Assembly: GCF_947179165.1 (NCBI RefSeq)
Contig: NC_077237.1
Span: 88,264,341 to 88,328,340 of the forward strand
Direction: 5' to 3'
DNA: 64,000 bases
Source of the DNA: Solanum dulcamara
Lineage: Eukaryota > Streptophyta > Magnoliopsida > Solanales > Solanaceae
Of this stretch, positions 27,601 through 41,094 are shown piece after piece. Below the pieces are notes generated by a model, which was given only the letters and a program-made list of their open reading frames with translations, had not been told where the DNA came from and searched no databases. The position numbers were made by a program, and so were the translations under genes. The first letter of the stretch is position 1. The number at the start of each line of letters is the position of its first letter.

Positions 27601-30600
27601 CTGGAGTTGTTTTCCAGGTCGTTACGGATGCTACTATGGAAGAATCCAAGAAAATTCGACTCAAACCCCCGGCACCTAAAAAATCCGTGGGCTAACACAC
27701 ACGAAAAATTGGCAAAATCGCCTAATTCCTATTGCGTCACCAATAAAATGCTCCTACACCCCTCTAAAGTGCCGTCAGGGCACTGGAGTCCTTCCCCAGT
27801 TCGTTACGGACGCTACTATGGAAGAATCCAAGAATATTCAACCCGGACCCCCGTCGCCTAAAAATCCGTGGGCTAACACACATGAAAAACTGGCAAAATC
27901 GCCTAATTCCTATTGCATCGCCAATACAATGCTCCTAAAACCCTCTAAAGCGCCGTCGGGGCTACTGGAGTCGTTACCTAGGTCGTTACAGATGCTACTA
28001 TAGAAGAATCCAAGAAAATTCTATCCGAACCCCCGACACCTAAAAAATTCGTGGGATAACACATACGAAAAACTGGCAAAATCGCCTAAAGCCTATTATG
28101 TCGCCAATAAAAGGCTCCTAGACCCCTCTAAAGTGCCTCCGGGGCTACTGAGGTCGTTCCCTAGGTCGTTACGGACGCCACTATGAAAGAATCCAAGAAA
28201 CTTCGACTTGAACCCCCGGCACCTAAAAAATCCGTAGGCTAACACATATGAAAAATTGGCAAAATTGTCTAATTCTTCTTGCGTCGCCAATAAAATGCTC
28301 CTAAACCCCTCTAAAGCGCCATTGGGTCTACTGAAGTTGTTCCCTAGGTCGTTACGGACACTACTATTAAAGAATCCAAGAAAATTCGACCCGTACCCCA
28401 TCACCTAAAAAATTCTGGGCTAACTCACACGAAAAACTTACAAAATCGCCTAATTCTTATTGCGTCGCCCATAAAATGCTCCTAGGTCTTTATGGATGCT
28501 ACTATGGAAGAATTAAAGAAAATTCGATGCGTACCCCCGACACCTAAAAAATCTATGGGCTAACAAATACGAAAAACTGGCAAAATCGCGTAAATCCTAT
28601 TTCATTGCCATAAAAATGCTCCTAAATCCCTCTAAAGCGCCTCCGGGGCTACTGGAGTTGTTCCCTAGGTCGTTACGGATACTACTATAGAAGACTCCAA
28701 GAAAATCTGACTCGGACCCCCGACACCTAAAAAATCTGTGGGCTAACTAACACAAATGAAAAACTGGCAAAATCGCTTAATTCCGATTGCGTTACCAATA
28801 AAATGCTTCTAAACCCCTCTAAAGCGCCGTTAGGGCACTGGAGTCATTCCCTAGGTCGTTACGTACGCTACTATGGAAAAATCTAAGAACATTCAACCCG
28901 AACCCCCGTCACCTAAAAATCTGTGGGCTAAAAAACTGACAAAATCGCTTAATTCTTATTACGTCGAAAATAAAATTCTTCTAAACCCTTCTAAAGCACC
29001 GTTGGGGCTACTGGAGTCGTTCCCTACATCATTACGGACACTACTATTGAAGGATCCAAGAAAATTCGACCCGGACACCCGTCACCTAAAAAATCTTTTG
29101 GCTAACACACACCAAAAACTGGCAAAATCACCTAATTCCTATTGCATCGCTAATAAAATGCTCCTAGAACCCTCTAAAGTGCCTCCGGGGCTACTGGAGT
29201 CATTCCCTAGGTCCTTACGGATGCTACTATGGAAGAATCCAAGAAAATTTCAACCCGGACCCCCGACACCTAAAAAATCTGTGGGCTAACACACACGAAA
29301 AACTGGCAAAATCGCCTAATTTCTATTGCGTCGCATATAAGATGCTCCTAGACCCTTCTTAAGCATCGTCGGGGCTACTAGAGTCATTCCCTAGATCGTT
29401 ACGGACGCTACTATAAAAGAATCCAATAAAATTCAACCCGGACCCCCGGCACCTAAAAAATCTGTGGGCTAACACACACAAAAAACTAGCAAAATCGCCT
29501 AATTCTTATTACGTCGACAATAAAATGCTCCTAAACCCCTCTAAAGCGCCGCTGGGGTTACTGCAGTCGTTCCCTAGGTCATTACGGACGCTACTATAAA
29601 AGAATCTAAGAAAATTCAACCCGTACTCCTGGCACCTAAAAAATCCCTGGGCTAACACAAACGAAAAACTGGCAAAATCGCTTAATTCTTATTGCGTTGC
29701 CAATAAAATGCTCCTACACCCTTATAAAGCATCGTCGGGGCTACTGGAGTCATTCCTTAGATCGTTACAAACGCTAATATGGAAGAATCTAAGAAATTTT
29801 GATCCGGACCCCTGACACTTAAAAAATCTGTGGGCTAACATATACGAAAAACTAGCAAAATCGCCTAAATCCTATTGCATCGCCAATAAAATGCTCCTAG
29901 ACCCCTCTAAAGTGCCGCCGGGGCTACTGAGGTTGTTTTCTAGGTCATTACGGACGCTACTATGAAATAATCCAAGAAACTTCGACCCGGATCCCCGGCA
30001 CCTAAAAAATCCATAGGCTAACACACACGAAAAACTGGCAAAATCGCCTAATTCCTATTTCATTGCCAATAAAATCCTCTTAGACCCTTCTTAAGCACCG
30101 TCGGGGCTACTAGGTCGTTACGGACGCTGCTATTGAATAATCTAAGAAAATTCGACCCGGACCCCCGACACTTAAAAATTTTGTGGGCTAACACACACAA
30201 AAACTGGCAAAATCGATTAATCCTTATTGCGTCACCAATAAAATGCTCTTAAACCCCTCTAAAGCACTGCCACGGCTATTGGAGTCGTTCCCTAGGTCGT
30301 TACGCATGCTACTAAGGAAAAATCCAAGAAACATCAACCCGAAACCCTGGCACATAAAATATTCGTGGGCTAACACACCCAAAAAACTGGTAAAATTGCC
30401 TAATTACTATTGCATCGCCAAAAAAATGCTCCTAAACCGCTCGAAAGCGCCACCAGGGCTACTAGAGTCGCTCTCTAGGTTGTTACGGATGCTACAATAG
30501 AAGAATCAAAGAAAATTTGACTCATTACGGATGCTACTGTGGAAGAATCCAATAAAATTCGACTCGGACCCCCGGCACCTAAAATATTCGTGGGGTAACA

Positions 30601-33600
30601 CACATGAAAAACTTGTAAAATCGCCTAATTCCTATTGCGTCGCCAATAAAATGGTCCTAAACTCCTCTAAAGCACCGCCGGAGATACTAGAGTCGTTCCT
30701 TAGGTCGTTACGGATGCTACTATGGAAGAATCCAAGAAAATTCAAACCGGACCCCCGACACCTAAAAAATCCGTGGGCTAACAGACACAAAAAACTGGCA
30801 AAATCGCCTAATTTCTATTGCGTCGCTAATAAAATGCTTCTAAACTCCTCTAAAGCGCTGCCAGGGCTACTAGAGTCATTTCCTAGGTCGTTACGGACAC
30901 TACTATAGAAGAATCTAAGAAAATTCAACCCGAACCCACGGCACCTAAAAACTCCGTGGGCTAACACACACGTAAAACTAGCAAAATCGCCTAATTACTA
31001 TTTTATTGCTAATAAAATACTCCTAAACCTTGTAAAGCACCTCCGGAGCAATTAGATTCTTTCTCCAGGTCGTTATGGACTCTACTGTAGAAGAATCCAA
31101 AAACATTCGGCCTGGACCCCGGCATCTAAAACATCTGTGAGCTAACACAATGAAAAAACTGGCAAAATCGCCTAATTTCTATTGCATCGCTAATAAAATG
31201 CTCTTAAACCTCTCTAAAGCACCTACGGGGCTACTGAAGTCGTTCTCCAGGTTGTTACGTACGCTACTACGCAAGATTCCAAGAATATGCGGCTGGAATC
31301 CCGGCACCTAAAAAATCCGTAGGCTAACAAACATGAAAAACTGTCAAAATCGCTTAATTCCTATTGCATCGCTAATAAAATGCTCCTAAACCCCTCTAAA
31401 GCACCTACGGAGCTACTGGAGTCGTTATCCAGGTTGTTACATACCCTACTACGGAATATTCCAAGAAAATGCGGCTGGATCCCCGACACCTAAAAAATCT
31501 GTGGGCTAACACACACGAAAAACTATCAAAATTGCCTAATTCCTATTGCATCGCCAATAAAATGCTCTTAAACCCCTCTAAAGTGCTGCCGGGGCTACTG
31601 GAGTCGTTCTCTAGGTCGTTATGGGTGCTACTATGGAAGATTCCAAGAAAATGCGACCCGGACCCCGGCACCTAAAAAATCCATGGGCTAACACACACGA
31701 AAAATAGGCAATATTTCCTAATTCCTATTGCATCGCCAATAAAATGCTCCTAAAACCCTCTAAAGCACCTCCGGGGCTACTAAAGTCGTTCCCTAAGTCG
31801 TTACGGATGCTACTATGGAAGAATCCAAGAAAATTCAACCCGGACCCCCGGCACCTAAAACATCAGTTGGCTAACACACACGAAAAACTGGCAAAATTGC
31901 CTAATTCTTATTGCGTTGCCAATAAAATGCTCCTAGAACCCTCTAAAGCACCTCCGGGGCTACTGAGGTCATTACCTAGGACGTTACGGACACTACTATT
32001 AAAGAATCCAAGAAAATTCGACCCGGACCCCCGACACCTAAAGTATTCGTGGGTTAACACACACGAAAAACTGGCAAAATTGCCTAATTCCTATTACATC
32101 GCTAATAAAATGCTCCTAAACCCCTCTAAAGCACCTCCGGGGCTACTGAAGTCGTTCTCTAGGTTGTTACGGACGCTACTATGGAAGATTCCAAAAAAAT
32201 GCGGCCTAGACCCCCAGCACCTAAAATATCCGTGGCTAACAGAAACGAAAAACTGGCAAAATTGTCTAATTCCTATAGCATCGCAAATAAAATGCTCCTA
32301 AACCCCTCTAAAGCGCTGCCAGGCTACTAGAGTCATTCCCTAGGTCGTTACAGATGCTACTATGGAAGAATTCCAAAAAAATTGACTCGGACCCCTGGCA
32401 CCTAAAAAATCTGTGGGCTAACACACATGAAAAATTGGCAAAATCGCCCAATTCCGATTGCGTCGCCAATAAAATGCTCCTAAACCCTTCTAAAGCGCCG
32501 TCAGGGCACTGGAGTCATTCCCCAGGTCGTTATGGACGCTACTATGGAAGAATCTAAGAAAATTCAACCTGGACCCCCGTCACTAAAAAATCCATGGTCT
32601 AACATACACGAAACACTGGCAAAATTGTCTCATTCCTATTGCGTCGCCAATAAAATGCTCCTAAACCCTTCTAAAGCGTCGCCGAAGCTACTGAGGTTGT
32701 TCCCGAGGTCGTTACGGATGCTACTATGTAAGAATCCAAGAAAATTCGACCCGAACCCCCGGCACCTAAAAAATCTGTGGTTTAACACACACGAAAAACT
32801 GGCAAAATTGCCTAATTCCTATTGCGTCACCAATAAAATGCTCCTAAACCACTCTAAAGCACCGCCGGGGCTAATGAGGTCGTTCCCTAGGTCGTTACGG
32901 ATGCTACAATGGAAGAATCAAAGAGAATTCAACCCAGACCCCCGGCACCTAAAAAATCTGTGGGCTAACACACACGAAAAATGACAAAATCGCCTAATTT
33001 CTATTGCGTTGCTAATAAAATGCGCCTAGACCCCACTAAAGCTCCATTGGGACTAGTGAAGTCGTTTCCTAGGTCTTTAGAACGTTATTATGAAAGAATT
33101 TACGAAAATTCGACCTGGACCCACGACACCTAAGAAATCCGTGGGCTAACACACATGAAAAACTGGAAAAATTGAATAATTCCTATTACATTGCACATAA
33201 AATGCTCCTAGACCCCTCTAAAGCGCCGCCAGGGCTATTAGAGTCATTCCCTAGGTCATTACGGACGTTATTACGGAAGATTCCAAAAAAATTCAACCCG
33301 GACCCCTGGCACCTAAAAAATCCGTGGGCTAACACACACGAAAAATTGACAAAATCGCCTAATTCCTATTGCATTGCCAATAAAATGCTCCTAAACCCTT
33401 CTAATGCGCCGCCGGGGCTATTAGAATCGTTACCTAGGTCGTTACGGATGCTACTATGGACGAATCCAAGAAAATTTGACCCGGACCCCCGGCACCTAAA
33501 AAATCTGTGGGCTAACACACATGAAAAACTTGCAAAATCGACTAATTCCTAATTCATTGCCAATAAAATGCTCCTTGACCCCTCTTAAGCGCCGCTGGGG

Positions 33601-36600
33601 CAACTGAAGTCGTTTCATAGGTCGTTACGGATGCTACTATGGGAGAATCCAACAAAATTCGACCCAGACCCCCGGCACCTAAAATATCCGTAGGCTAACA
33701 CATACAAAAAACTGGCAAAATGGCCTAATTCCTATTTCATTGCCAATAAAATGCTCCTAGTCCCCTCCAAAGCGCCTCTGAGGCTATTGGAGTCATTCCC
33801 CAGGTCGTTACGGATGCTACTATAGACGAATCCAAGAAAATTCGACCCAGAACCCCGGCACATAAAAAATCCGTGGGGTAACACAAATGAAAAACTAGCA
33901 AAATCGCCTAATTATTATTGAATCGCCAATAAATTGATCCTAAACCCCTCTAAAGCGCCGCCGGCACTACTGGAGTCATTCTCTAGGTCGTTACGGATGC
34001 TTCTATTGAAAGATCCAAGAAAATTCAACCCGGACACGCGGCACCTAAAAAATCTTTAGACTAACACACACGAAAATCTGGCAAAATCGCCTAATTCGTA
34101 TTGCGCCGCTAATAAAATGCTCCTAGAACCCTCTAAAGCGCCTCCGGGGCTACTGAGATCATTCCCTAAGTCGTTACGGATGCTACTATGGAAGAATCCA
34201 AGAAAATTTGACTCGGAACCCGGCACCTAAAAAATCTGTAGGCTAACACACACGAAAAACTGGCAAAATTGACTAATTCCTATTACGTCGCCAATAAAAT
34301 GCTCCTAAACCCCTCTAAAGTGCCCCTGGGGCTACTGAAGTTTTTCCCTAGGTCGTTACGGATGCCACTATGTAAGAATCTAAGAAAATTCGACCCAGAC
34401 CTCCGGCACCAAAAATATCTGTGGGCTAATACACACGAAAATTGGCAAAATCGCCTAATTTCTATTGGGTCGCCAATAAAATGCTCCTAAACCCGTCTAA
34501 AGCGCCTCCGAGGGTACTGAGGTCTTTCCCTAGGTCGTTTCGGACGCTACTATGGGAGAATCCAAGAAAATTCGACCCGGTCCCCCGGCACCTAAAAAAT
34601 CCGTGGGCAAACAAACACGAAAAACTAGCAAAATCGCCTAATTACTATTGCATTGCCAATAAAATGCTCCTAAAGCCCTCTAATGCGCCACCGGGGCTAT
34701 TGGAGTCGTTCCCTAGGTCGTTATGGATGCTACTATGGGAGAATCCAAGAAAATTCTACCCGGACCCCAGGCACCTAAAAAATCTGTGGGCTAACACACA
34801 CGAAAAATTAGCAAAATCGCCTAATTCTTATTGCGTCGCCAATAAAATGCTCGTAGAACCCTCTAAAGCGCCTCCGGGGCTACTGAGGTCATTCCCTAGA
34901 TAGTTACGGACGCTACTATGGAAGAATCCAAGAAAATTCGACCCGGACCCCCGGCACCTAAAGTATTCGTGGGTTAACACATATGAAAAACTGGCTAAAT
35001 CACCTAATTCCTATTGCGTCGCTAAGAAAATGATCTTAAACCCCTCTAAAGCGCTGCCGAGGCTACCAGAGTCGTTCCCTAGGTTGTTACACACGTTAAA
35101 ATGGAAGAATCCAAGAAAATTTGACCTAAACCCCCAGCACCTAAAAAATCTGTGGGCTAACATACACGAAAAACTGGCAAAATTGCCTAATTTCTATTGT
35201 GTCGCTAATAAAATTCTGCTAAACCCCTCTAAAGCGCCTCCGGTGATACTAGAGTCATTCCCCAATACATTACGGATGCTACTATGGAAGAATCCAAGAA
35301 AATTCTACCCAGACCCCCGGCATCTAAACAATTCGTGGGCTAACAAACACGAAAAACTGGCAAAATTGCCTAATTCCTATTTCATTGCCAATAAAATCTC
35401 CTAAACCCCTCTAAAGCATCGCCGGGGCTACTGAAGTCGTTCCCTATGTCTTTACGGACTCTACTATGGAAGAATCCAAGAAAATTCAACCCGAACCCCC
35501 AACACCTAAAAACATTCGTGGGCGAACAATCACAAAAAACTGACAAAATTGCCTAATTCCTATTTCATTGCCAATAAAATGCCCCTAAACACCTCTAAAG
35601 CGCCGCCGGGGCTACTGAAGTCATTCTCTATGTCGTTACGGACTCTACTATGGAAGAATCCAAGACACTTCGACCCGAACCCTCGGCACCTTTAAAATCC
35701 ATGGTCTAACAATCACAAAAAACTGGCAAAATCGCCTAATTCCTATTGTATTGCCAATAAAATGCTTCTAAACCCCTCTAATGCGTTGCCGGGCTATTGG
35801 AGTCGTTCCCTAGGTCGTTACAGATGCTACTATGGGAGAATCCAAGAAAATTTGACCCGGGCCCCGACACCTAAAACATCTGTGGGCTAACTCACACGAA
35901 AAACTTGCAAAATCGACTAATTCCTAATTCATTGCCAATAAAATGCTCCTTGACCCCTCTAAAGCGCCGTCAGGGCACTTGAGTCATTCCCCAGGTCGTT
36001 ACGGATGCTATTATAGAAGAATCCAAGAAAATTTAACCCGGACACCCGTCACCTAAAAATCTGTGGGCTAACACAGACGAAAAACAGGCAAAATCGCCTA
36101 AATCCTATGGCATCGCCAATAAAATACTCCTAGATCCCTCTAAAGCACCGCCGGGGCTACTGGAGTCGTTCTCTAGGTCATTATGGATGCTACTATGGAA
36201 GAATCAAAGAAAATTCAACCCAGACCCCCGACACTTAAAAAATCCGTGGGCTAACACACATGAAAAACTGGCAAAATTGCCTAATTCCTATTGCATTGCC
36301 AATAAAAAGCTCCTAAACCCCTCTAAAGCACCTCCCGGGCAACTGGAGTCGTTCTTCAGGTTGTTACAGATGCTACTATGTAAGATTCCAAGAAAATACG
36401 GCCTAGACCCCCAGCACCTAAAAAATCTGTGGGCTAACACACATGAAAAACTAGCAATATTGTCTAATTCCTATTGAATCGCCAATAAAATGCTCCTAAA
36501 CCCCTCTAAAGCGCTGTCGGGTCTACTAGAGTCGTTTCCTAGGTCATTACGGACGCTATTATGAAAGAATCTAAGAAATTTCGACCCGTACCCCCGGCAC

Positions 36601-36964
36601 CTAAAAAATCACTGGGCTAACACATATGAAAAACTGGCAAAATTGCCTAATTCCTATTTTATTGCCAATAAAATGCTCTTAAATCCCTCTAAAGCGCCTC
36701 CAGGGCTACTAGAGTCATTCCCCAGTACGTTACGGATGATACTATGGAAGAATCCAAGAAAATTCGACTCGGACACCCGGCACCTAAAAAATCCGTGGGC
36801 TAACACACACTAAAAACTAGAAAAATTGCCTAATTTCTATTGTGTCGCCAATAAAATGCTCATAAACCCCTCTAAAGCACTTCCGGGGCTACTGGAGTCG
36901 TTCCCTAGGTCATTATAGATGCTACTACAGAAGAATCCAAGAAAATTCAACTCGTACCCCCCGG
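24621..36964. repeat. 183-bp satellite array, middle part
   Basis: Continuous satellite in the same orientation, with no other sequence type. Several monomers are shortened: about 26,966 (loss between CCTAGGTC and AACCGGACC), about 27,045 (loss between TAATTTCTA and CGGGGCTAC) and about 28,475 (loss between ATGCTCCTA and GGTCTTTATGG). The part from about 31.44 to 33.52 kb is paralogous to 53.06-55.14 kb, and the part from about 36.26 kb onward to 55.15 kb onward. The segment near 28.95-29.5 kb resembles 59.6-60.05 and 61.5-62.0 kb. No gene seen. Confidence 0.95.
30427..30651. repeat. 225-bp variant monomer, copy 3
   Basis: Landmark spacing is 225 bp with the same 42-bp internal duplication (junction TTTGACTCATTACGG). 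It is preceded by AACCGCTCGAAAGCGCCACC and by GCTCTCTAGGTTGTTACGG. Copy 4 at 63,345 shares GAAAGCGCCACC, the ACTCATTACGG junction and the CTCTCTAGGTTG variant, so copies 3 and 4 form one subtype and copies 1 and 2 another. Confidence 0.9.
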
Positions 36965-38384
36965 CACCTAAAAAATCCGTGGGCTAACACACACGAAAAA
37001 CTGGCAAAATTGCCTAATTCCGATTGTGTCGCCAATAAAATGATCCTAGACCCCTCTAAAGCGCTGCCGGGGCTACTGGAGTCGTTACCTAAGTCGTTAC
37101 AGACGCTACTATGGAAGAATCCAAGAAAATTCAACCCAGACCCCTAGCACCTAAAAAATCTGTGGGCTAACACACGAAAAACTGGCAAAATCGCCTAATT
37201 CCTATTGTATCGACAATAAAATGCTCCTAAACCCCTCTAAAGAACCTTTGGGTCTACTGGAGTCGTTCTCCAGGTTGTTACGGACGCTACTATGGAAGAA
37301 TCCAAGAAAATTCCTGGGTTAACACACACGAAAAAATGGCAAAATCGCCTAATTCCAATTGCGTCGCTAATAAAATGCTCCTAAACCCCTCTAAAGCGTT
37401 GTTGGGGATACTGGAGTCGTTTTCTAGGTCGTTACGGACGTTAAAATGGAAGAATCTAAGAAAATTCGACCCAGACCCCCGGCACCGAAATAATCCGTGG
37501 GCTAACACACATGAAAAACTGGCAAAATTGCCTAATTTCTATTATGTCGCTAATAAAATGCTGCTAAACCCCTCTAAAGCGCCTCCGCAGCAACTAGAGT
37601 CATTTCCCAAGATATTACGGATGCTACTATGGGAGAATCTATGAAAATTCGACCCAAACCCCCGGCACCTAAAAAATCTGTGGGCTAACATACAAGAAAA
37701 ACTTGCAAAATCGACTAATTCCTAATTCATTGACAATAAAATGCTCCTTGACCCCTCTAAAGCACATCCGGTGCTACTGGAGTCGTTCTTCAGGTCGTTA
37801 TGGATGCTACTATGGAAGAAACAAAGAAAATTCAGCCCGAACCACCGGCACCTATAAAATCTGTGGGCTAATACACATGAAAAACTGGCAAAAATTGCGT
37901 AATTCCTATTGCATCGCCAATAAAATATTTCTAAACCCTACTAAAGCGCTTCCGGAGCTATTGGAGTCGTTCCCTAGGTCGTTACAGATACTACTATAGA
38001 GGATTCCAAGAAAATTCAACCCGGACCTCCGGCACCTAAAAAATCCTTTGGCTAACACACACGAAAAACTAGCTAAATCTCCTAATTCCTATTTTATAGC
38101 CAATAAAATGCTCCTAAATCCCTCTAAAGCACCGCCGAGGCTACTGAAGTCGTTCCCTAGGTCGTTACAGATGCTACTATGGAAGAATCCAAGAAAATTT
38201 GGCCCAGACCCTCGACACCTAAAAAATCCGTGGGCTAAAACACACGAAAAACTGGCAAAATTGCCTAATTCCTATTGCGTTGCCAATAAAATGCTTCTAA
38301 ACCCCTCTAAAGAACCGTCGGGGCTATTGGTGTCATTCCCTAGGTCGTTACGGACACTACTATGAAAGAATCCAAGAAAATATC
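36965..38384. repeat. Satellite flank left of the solo LTR (duplicated at 41,665-43,086)
   Basis: Satellite monomers that reappear almost unchanged at 41,665-43,086, at an offset of 4,700 bp, becoming 4,702 bp after a two-base CA difference near 37,172. They share unusual variants: a shortened monomer with AATTCCTGGGTTAACAC (37,310), ACCGAAATAATCCG (37,486) and GAAGAAACAAAGAAAATTC (37,816). The third, more diverged relative at about 56.5-57.74 kb lacks one monomer present here (around 37,640-37,870). The last five bases, ATATC at 38,380-38,384, are the target duplication of the LTR insertion. Confidence 0.9.
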
Positions 38385-38952
38385 TGTAATATCCCCTAAA
38401 AACGTTGTATACGATATTTCAATTTTTGCCTAAACATGATACAGCCTCTGTATTTTGGTCATAACTTTTCATAGAAATATCCATATTGAGTGATTCAAAT
38501 TTCTGAGTAACCACAAGATCATTACCTACAACTTTTATGAAGACCATATTTTAAGATTCGGAGGTTAAGTAGGTCAAATAAATTAATCTTTGTAAGGTAG
38601 GATGCTGTTGCGGAAATAAGTGTTTATAGAAGAAAAATCATATCGCACTGTAGGTTTATCCAAATTGGTTGATTCTTGAACGATATGAAACTAGACTTCC
38701 ATATCTACAATTCTTATGAAGACACCAAATCCTAATAAGGAATTTATCTTATTCAAACGCAGCTCCCAAAAAGAGTATTCTGTCAAAGATAACTCATTTC
38801 ACCTACCATAGAAAGATCTAGATACATTTGACATCACTCATGACATAAATTGTCCTCCATTTAACATCATCCATGACATCAATATATTCCACTAAATTTT
38901 CAGATTTTTATTTATAATTATTTTATTTATTGTTAGGTCATCTTTCCCACCT

Positions 38953-38960
38953 ATAAATAC
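38953..38960 (+). promoter_or_regulatory. TATA box of the solo LTR
   Basis: TATAAATA within CCACCTATAAATACCCACC, about 570 bp into the LTR, in an AT-rich region followed by a pyrimidine-rich stretch (TTTCTCAAGC, CTTCTCTCTA). This is a standard position and form for the U3 promoter of a plant LTR retrotransposon. The same box is in the second LTR. Activity is not shown by the sequence; the MITE sits about 80 bp downstream, near the likely transcription start or in R/U5. Confidence 0.6.
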
Positions 38961-39039
38961 CCACCTTATTTCCTCATTTTATTCATCAAGCTTTCTCAAG
39001 CAAATCTTCTCTCTATACACATTCTCAAATATAGTTTTA

Positions 39040-39429
39040 GAGCCCGTTTGGATGGGCTTAAAAAAATGACTTTTATGTATGAAATGCTTTTAGAACTTTA
39101 AAGTGCTGAAAGTTATTTTTATAAATAAGCAGTTGAGTGTTTGGATAAAAGTGCTTAAATGAGGAAAATTATGTGAATTTTAGGGTTAAAAGAATAAAAA
39201 GGGTAGTTTGGAAATTTAGTTAAAATATAAGGGATATAAAAGTAATTTTCATGGTCAAAGAAAATGACTTTAAGCACTTAGGAAAAAAAAAGTTAGGAAT
39301 CCTAACTTTTCATTTTTGACTGACTTTAAGAACTTCTGGCTTAAGATTAGCATTAGGCAAACACGTCCAAAAGCTAAAAAGGGGCTTTAAGTTGGTTTTG
39401 ACCAACTTAAAGCCAATCCAAACGGGCTC
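39040..39429. mobile_element. Tourist-like (PIF/Harbinger-type) MITE inside the solo LTR
   Basis: A 390-bp segment present in the LTR at 38,385 but absent from the otherwise near-identical LTR at 43,087. It starts GAGCCCGTTTGGATGGGCTT and ends with the near-perfect inverse CCAATCCAAACGGGCTC. It is flanked by TTA on both sides (39,037-39,039 and 39,430-39,432), while the empty LTR has one TTA (ATAGTTTTAGTTTTT). A 3-bp TTA target duplication and such terminal inverted repeats are typical of Tourist-like MITEs. It has no coding capacity. It contains internal palindromes, such as AAGTTAGGAATCCTAACTT near 39,290 and CTTTAAGTTGG...CCAACTTAAAG near 39,387. Confidence 0.85.
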
Positions 39430-41094
39430 TTAGTTTTTAGTAGTGAAGAAATACTATTCCGGTGATTCATATATTCCGGATAGTACACAAAACGTTCCGG
39501 CAAGGAGAGAAGCTAGGACTCAAGAGTGTTCATTAAGTCTTCCGGTACCAACTAAAGCTTCGGTTTCCAGGTATGTAAGGTTTCAATGAGAGTATTCCTT
39601 CCACTCTCATGTCTAAATTATTTTGATTATATGATAAATTATGTTTATTTTCTTTAAGCTTTACTCTTATTTATGTGGGTGTTTATCCATGGGTTCTTCC
39701 ACCCATGTAGTCCAAAAACTCTTTCAATTAAATATCTTGATTTTAAGTAATATTTTCTTATGTTAATTCTTATTTTTACTTAATAGTATGAATCATGGTT
39801 AAACTAATGATTATTGCTCTATTTTGATGCACCATAATTTCATATGTATGAATTGATGATTTACAAGTAAACCCTCTAATTATCTATTTAAAGGTTCTTG
39901 AAATTCATGGTAGGTTGTTTAAAGCATGATTTTTAATTAATGGATTTCAAAGTATTTATGTATATTTATTTACATACATATTTGCAAGTTGAAGTGATTT
40001 GAACCCACCTAGTTTTACTATGTTTTTAATAAAGTTTGACTTGAAAGCTTTGACTCCAAATAAATGTTTATGAAAGCAATATCTATGATCAAAAAGGGAG
40101 TCTTATGAAATGAAGGAATGATGAAATGATATGAATGATGGATTCTTTATGCAATAAGGACAATTCTTGCATATTTGAATTATCAAATGTTTTAATGAGC
40201 TATTCTACCGAATATGATGTTTGAATTCTCAAGTTATATGCTATGAATATTTTGAAGTATTAAACTATTCCGTGGGATTGACTTAGCACCGAATGAGGCA
40301 TTGAGGTGGGATTCGGTAAGGGAATCCTAGTAGCAACCCCTTGTCTCATTAACTATGTGCCAACATAGGAGCCCTTGTAGGCTTAGGCTAATGGATCCAT
40401 AAATAGCCCTTAAAGTTAAAGTTAAAGAAATGAATGAAGTTGACGGAGTTCTACCTGGCAAGTAGTCTCCCCGGCCAACGTAGGGGGTTATGTTGGATTC
40501 CATGTAATAGCTCGCATGGTCTTAAATGTCGGTTATGGTTAGATTCTCACAAAATGAATGTTTTAAAGGATATCCATATGATTTATTATGCATGTATTAC
40601 ATTATGTTTCATATTACATAAATGTTATAATATTTTCTCAATGTTCATGCATCCTTACATACTTAGTACATTCAAAGTACTAACGCATACTCTTTTGCCT
40701 ACATGATATCACCATGTAGGGATCGGTGCTCCTCCTCGTTCTCCTCCACGTGGCTAGTTGATATTCCATTGAAGACTACTTTTGGTGAGTTCCCATGTTC
40801 CGGGAACAATACTCCTTTGTCTTTCTAGCTTATGATATGTTAAGATATTTTATTATGGCATTTCTTCAATTATGATTGAGGGTGAGCTAGGAACTTGTCT
40901 TAGCCCCATTAAATCTAATAGTTAGAGGTATTGTTGGACATATGTATGTTGAAGATTTATTATTATGATTTCCGCTTGTCTATTTATCATCATTACCTAT
41001 GAAAGGCTAAAAGAATGCTAAGAGGCTTGTTTGAGGTACTTTCGGGTTCCTCATTCGCCATGTCACGTCTAGGCCCTAGGCTTGGGTCGTGACA

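Larger units (their letters stand above)
38385..41094 (+). mobile_element. Solo LTR of a Ty3/gypsy element, with nested MITE
   Basis: The LTR begins TGTAATATCCCC and ends GGGTCGTGACA, and is bounded by the direct repeat ATATC (38,380-38,384 and 41,095-41,099). Its 2,710 bp become 2,317 bp when the 390-bp MITE and its 3-bp target duplication are subtracted, exactly the length of the 5' LTR at 43,087-45,403. I count about five substitutions between the two: near the 5' end (AAAACG/AAAGCG), GAAAGCTTTG/GAAAGTTTTG, ATTCTCAC/ATTCCCAC, TTAAAGGATA/TTAACGGATA and GGGTCG/GGGTCA. Satellite resumes directly after the right target duplication with no primer site or coding sequence, so this is a solo LTR formed by LTR-LTR recombination. 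A 90-codon open frame inside it has no recognisable domain and is not called. Confidence 0.93.

Noticed and set aside
121..38365. Chains of plus-strand open frames of 60-250 codons with a repeated 61-residue pattern
   Set aside because: They follow from a 183-bp period divisible by three. Starts and stops fall at random mutations, no consistent gene boundary or intron structure exists, and the minus strand is open as well.
40434..40706. 90-codon open frame in the solo LTR, repeated at 44,743-45,015 in the 5' LTR
   Set aside because: It lies within U3/R/U5 of a retrotransposon, shows no domain, and is duplicated simply because the LTR is.
38385..41094. Independent second insertion of the same gypsy family
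   Set aside because: Same satellite position, same target duplication and near-identical flanks as the LTR at 43,087 make duplication of one insertion far more likely.
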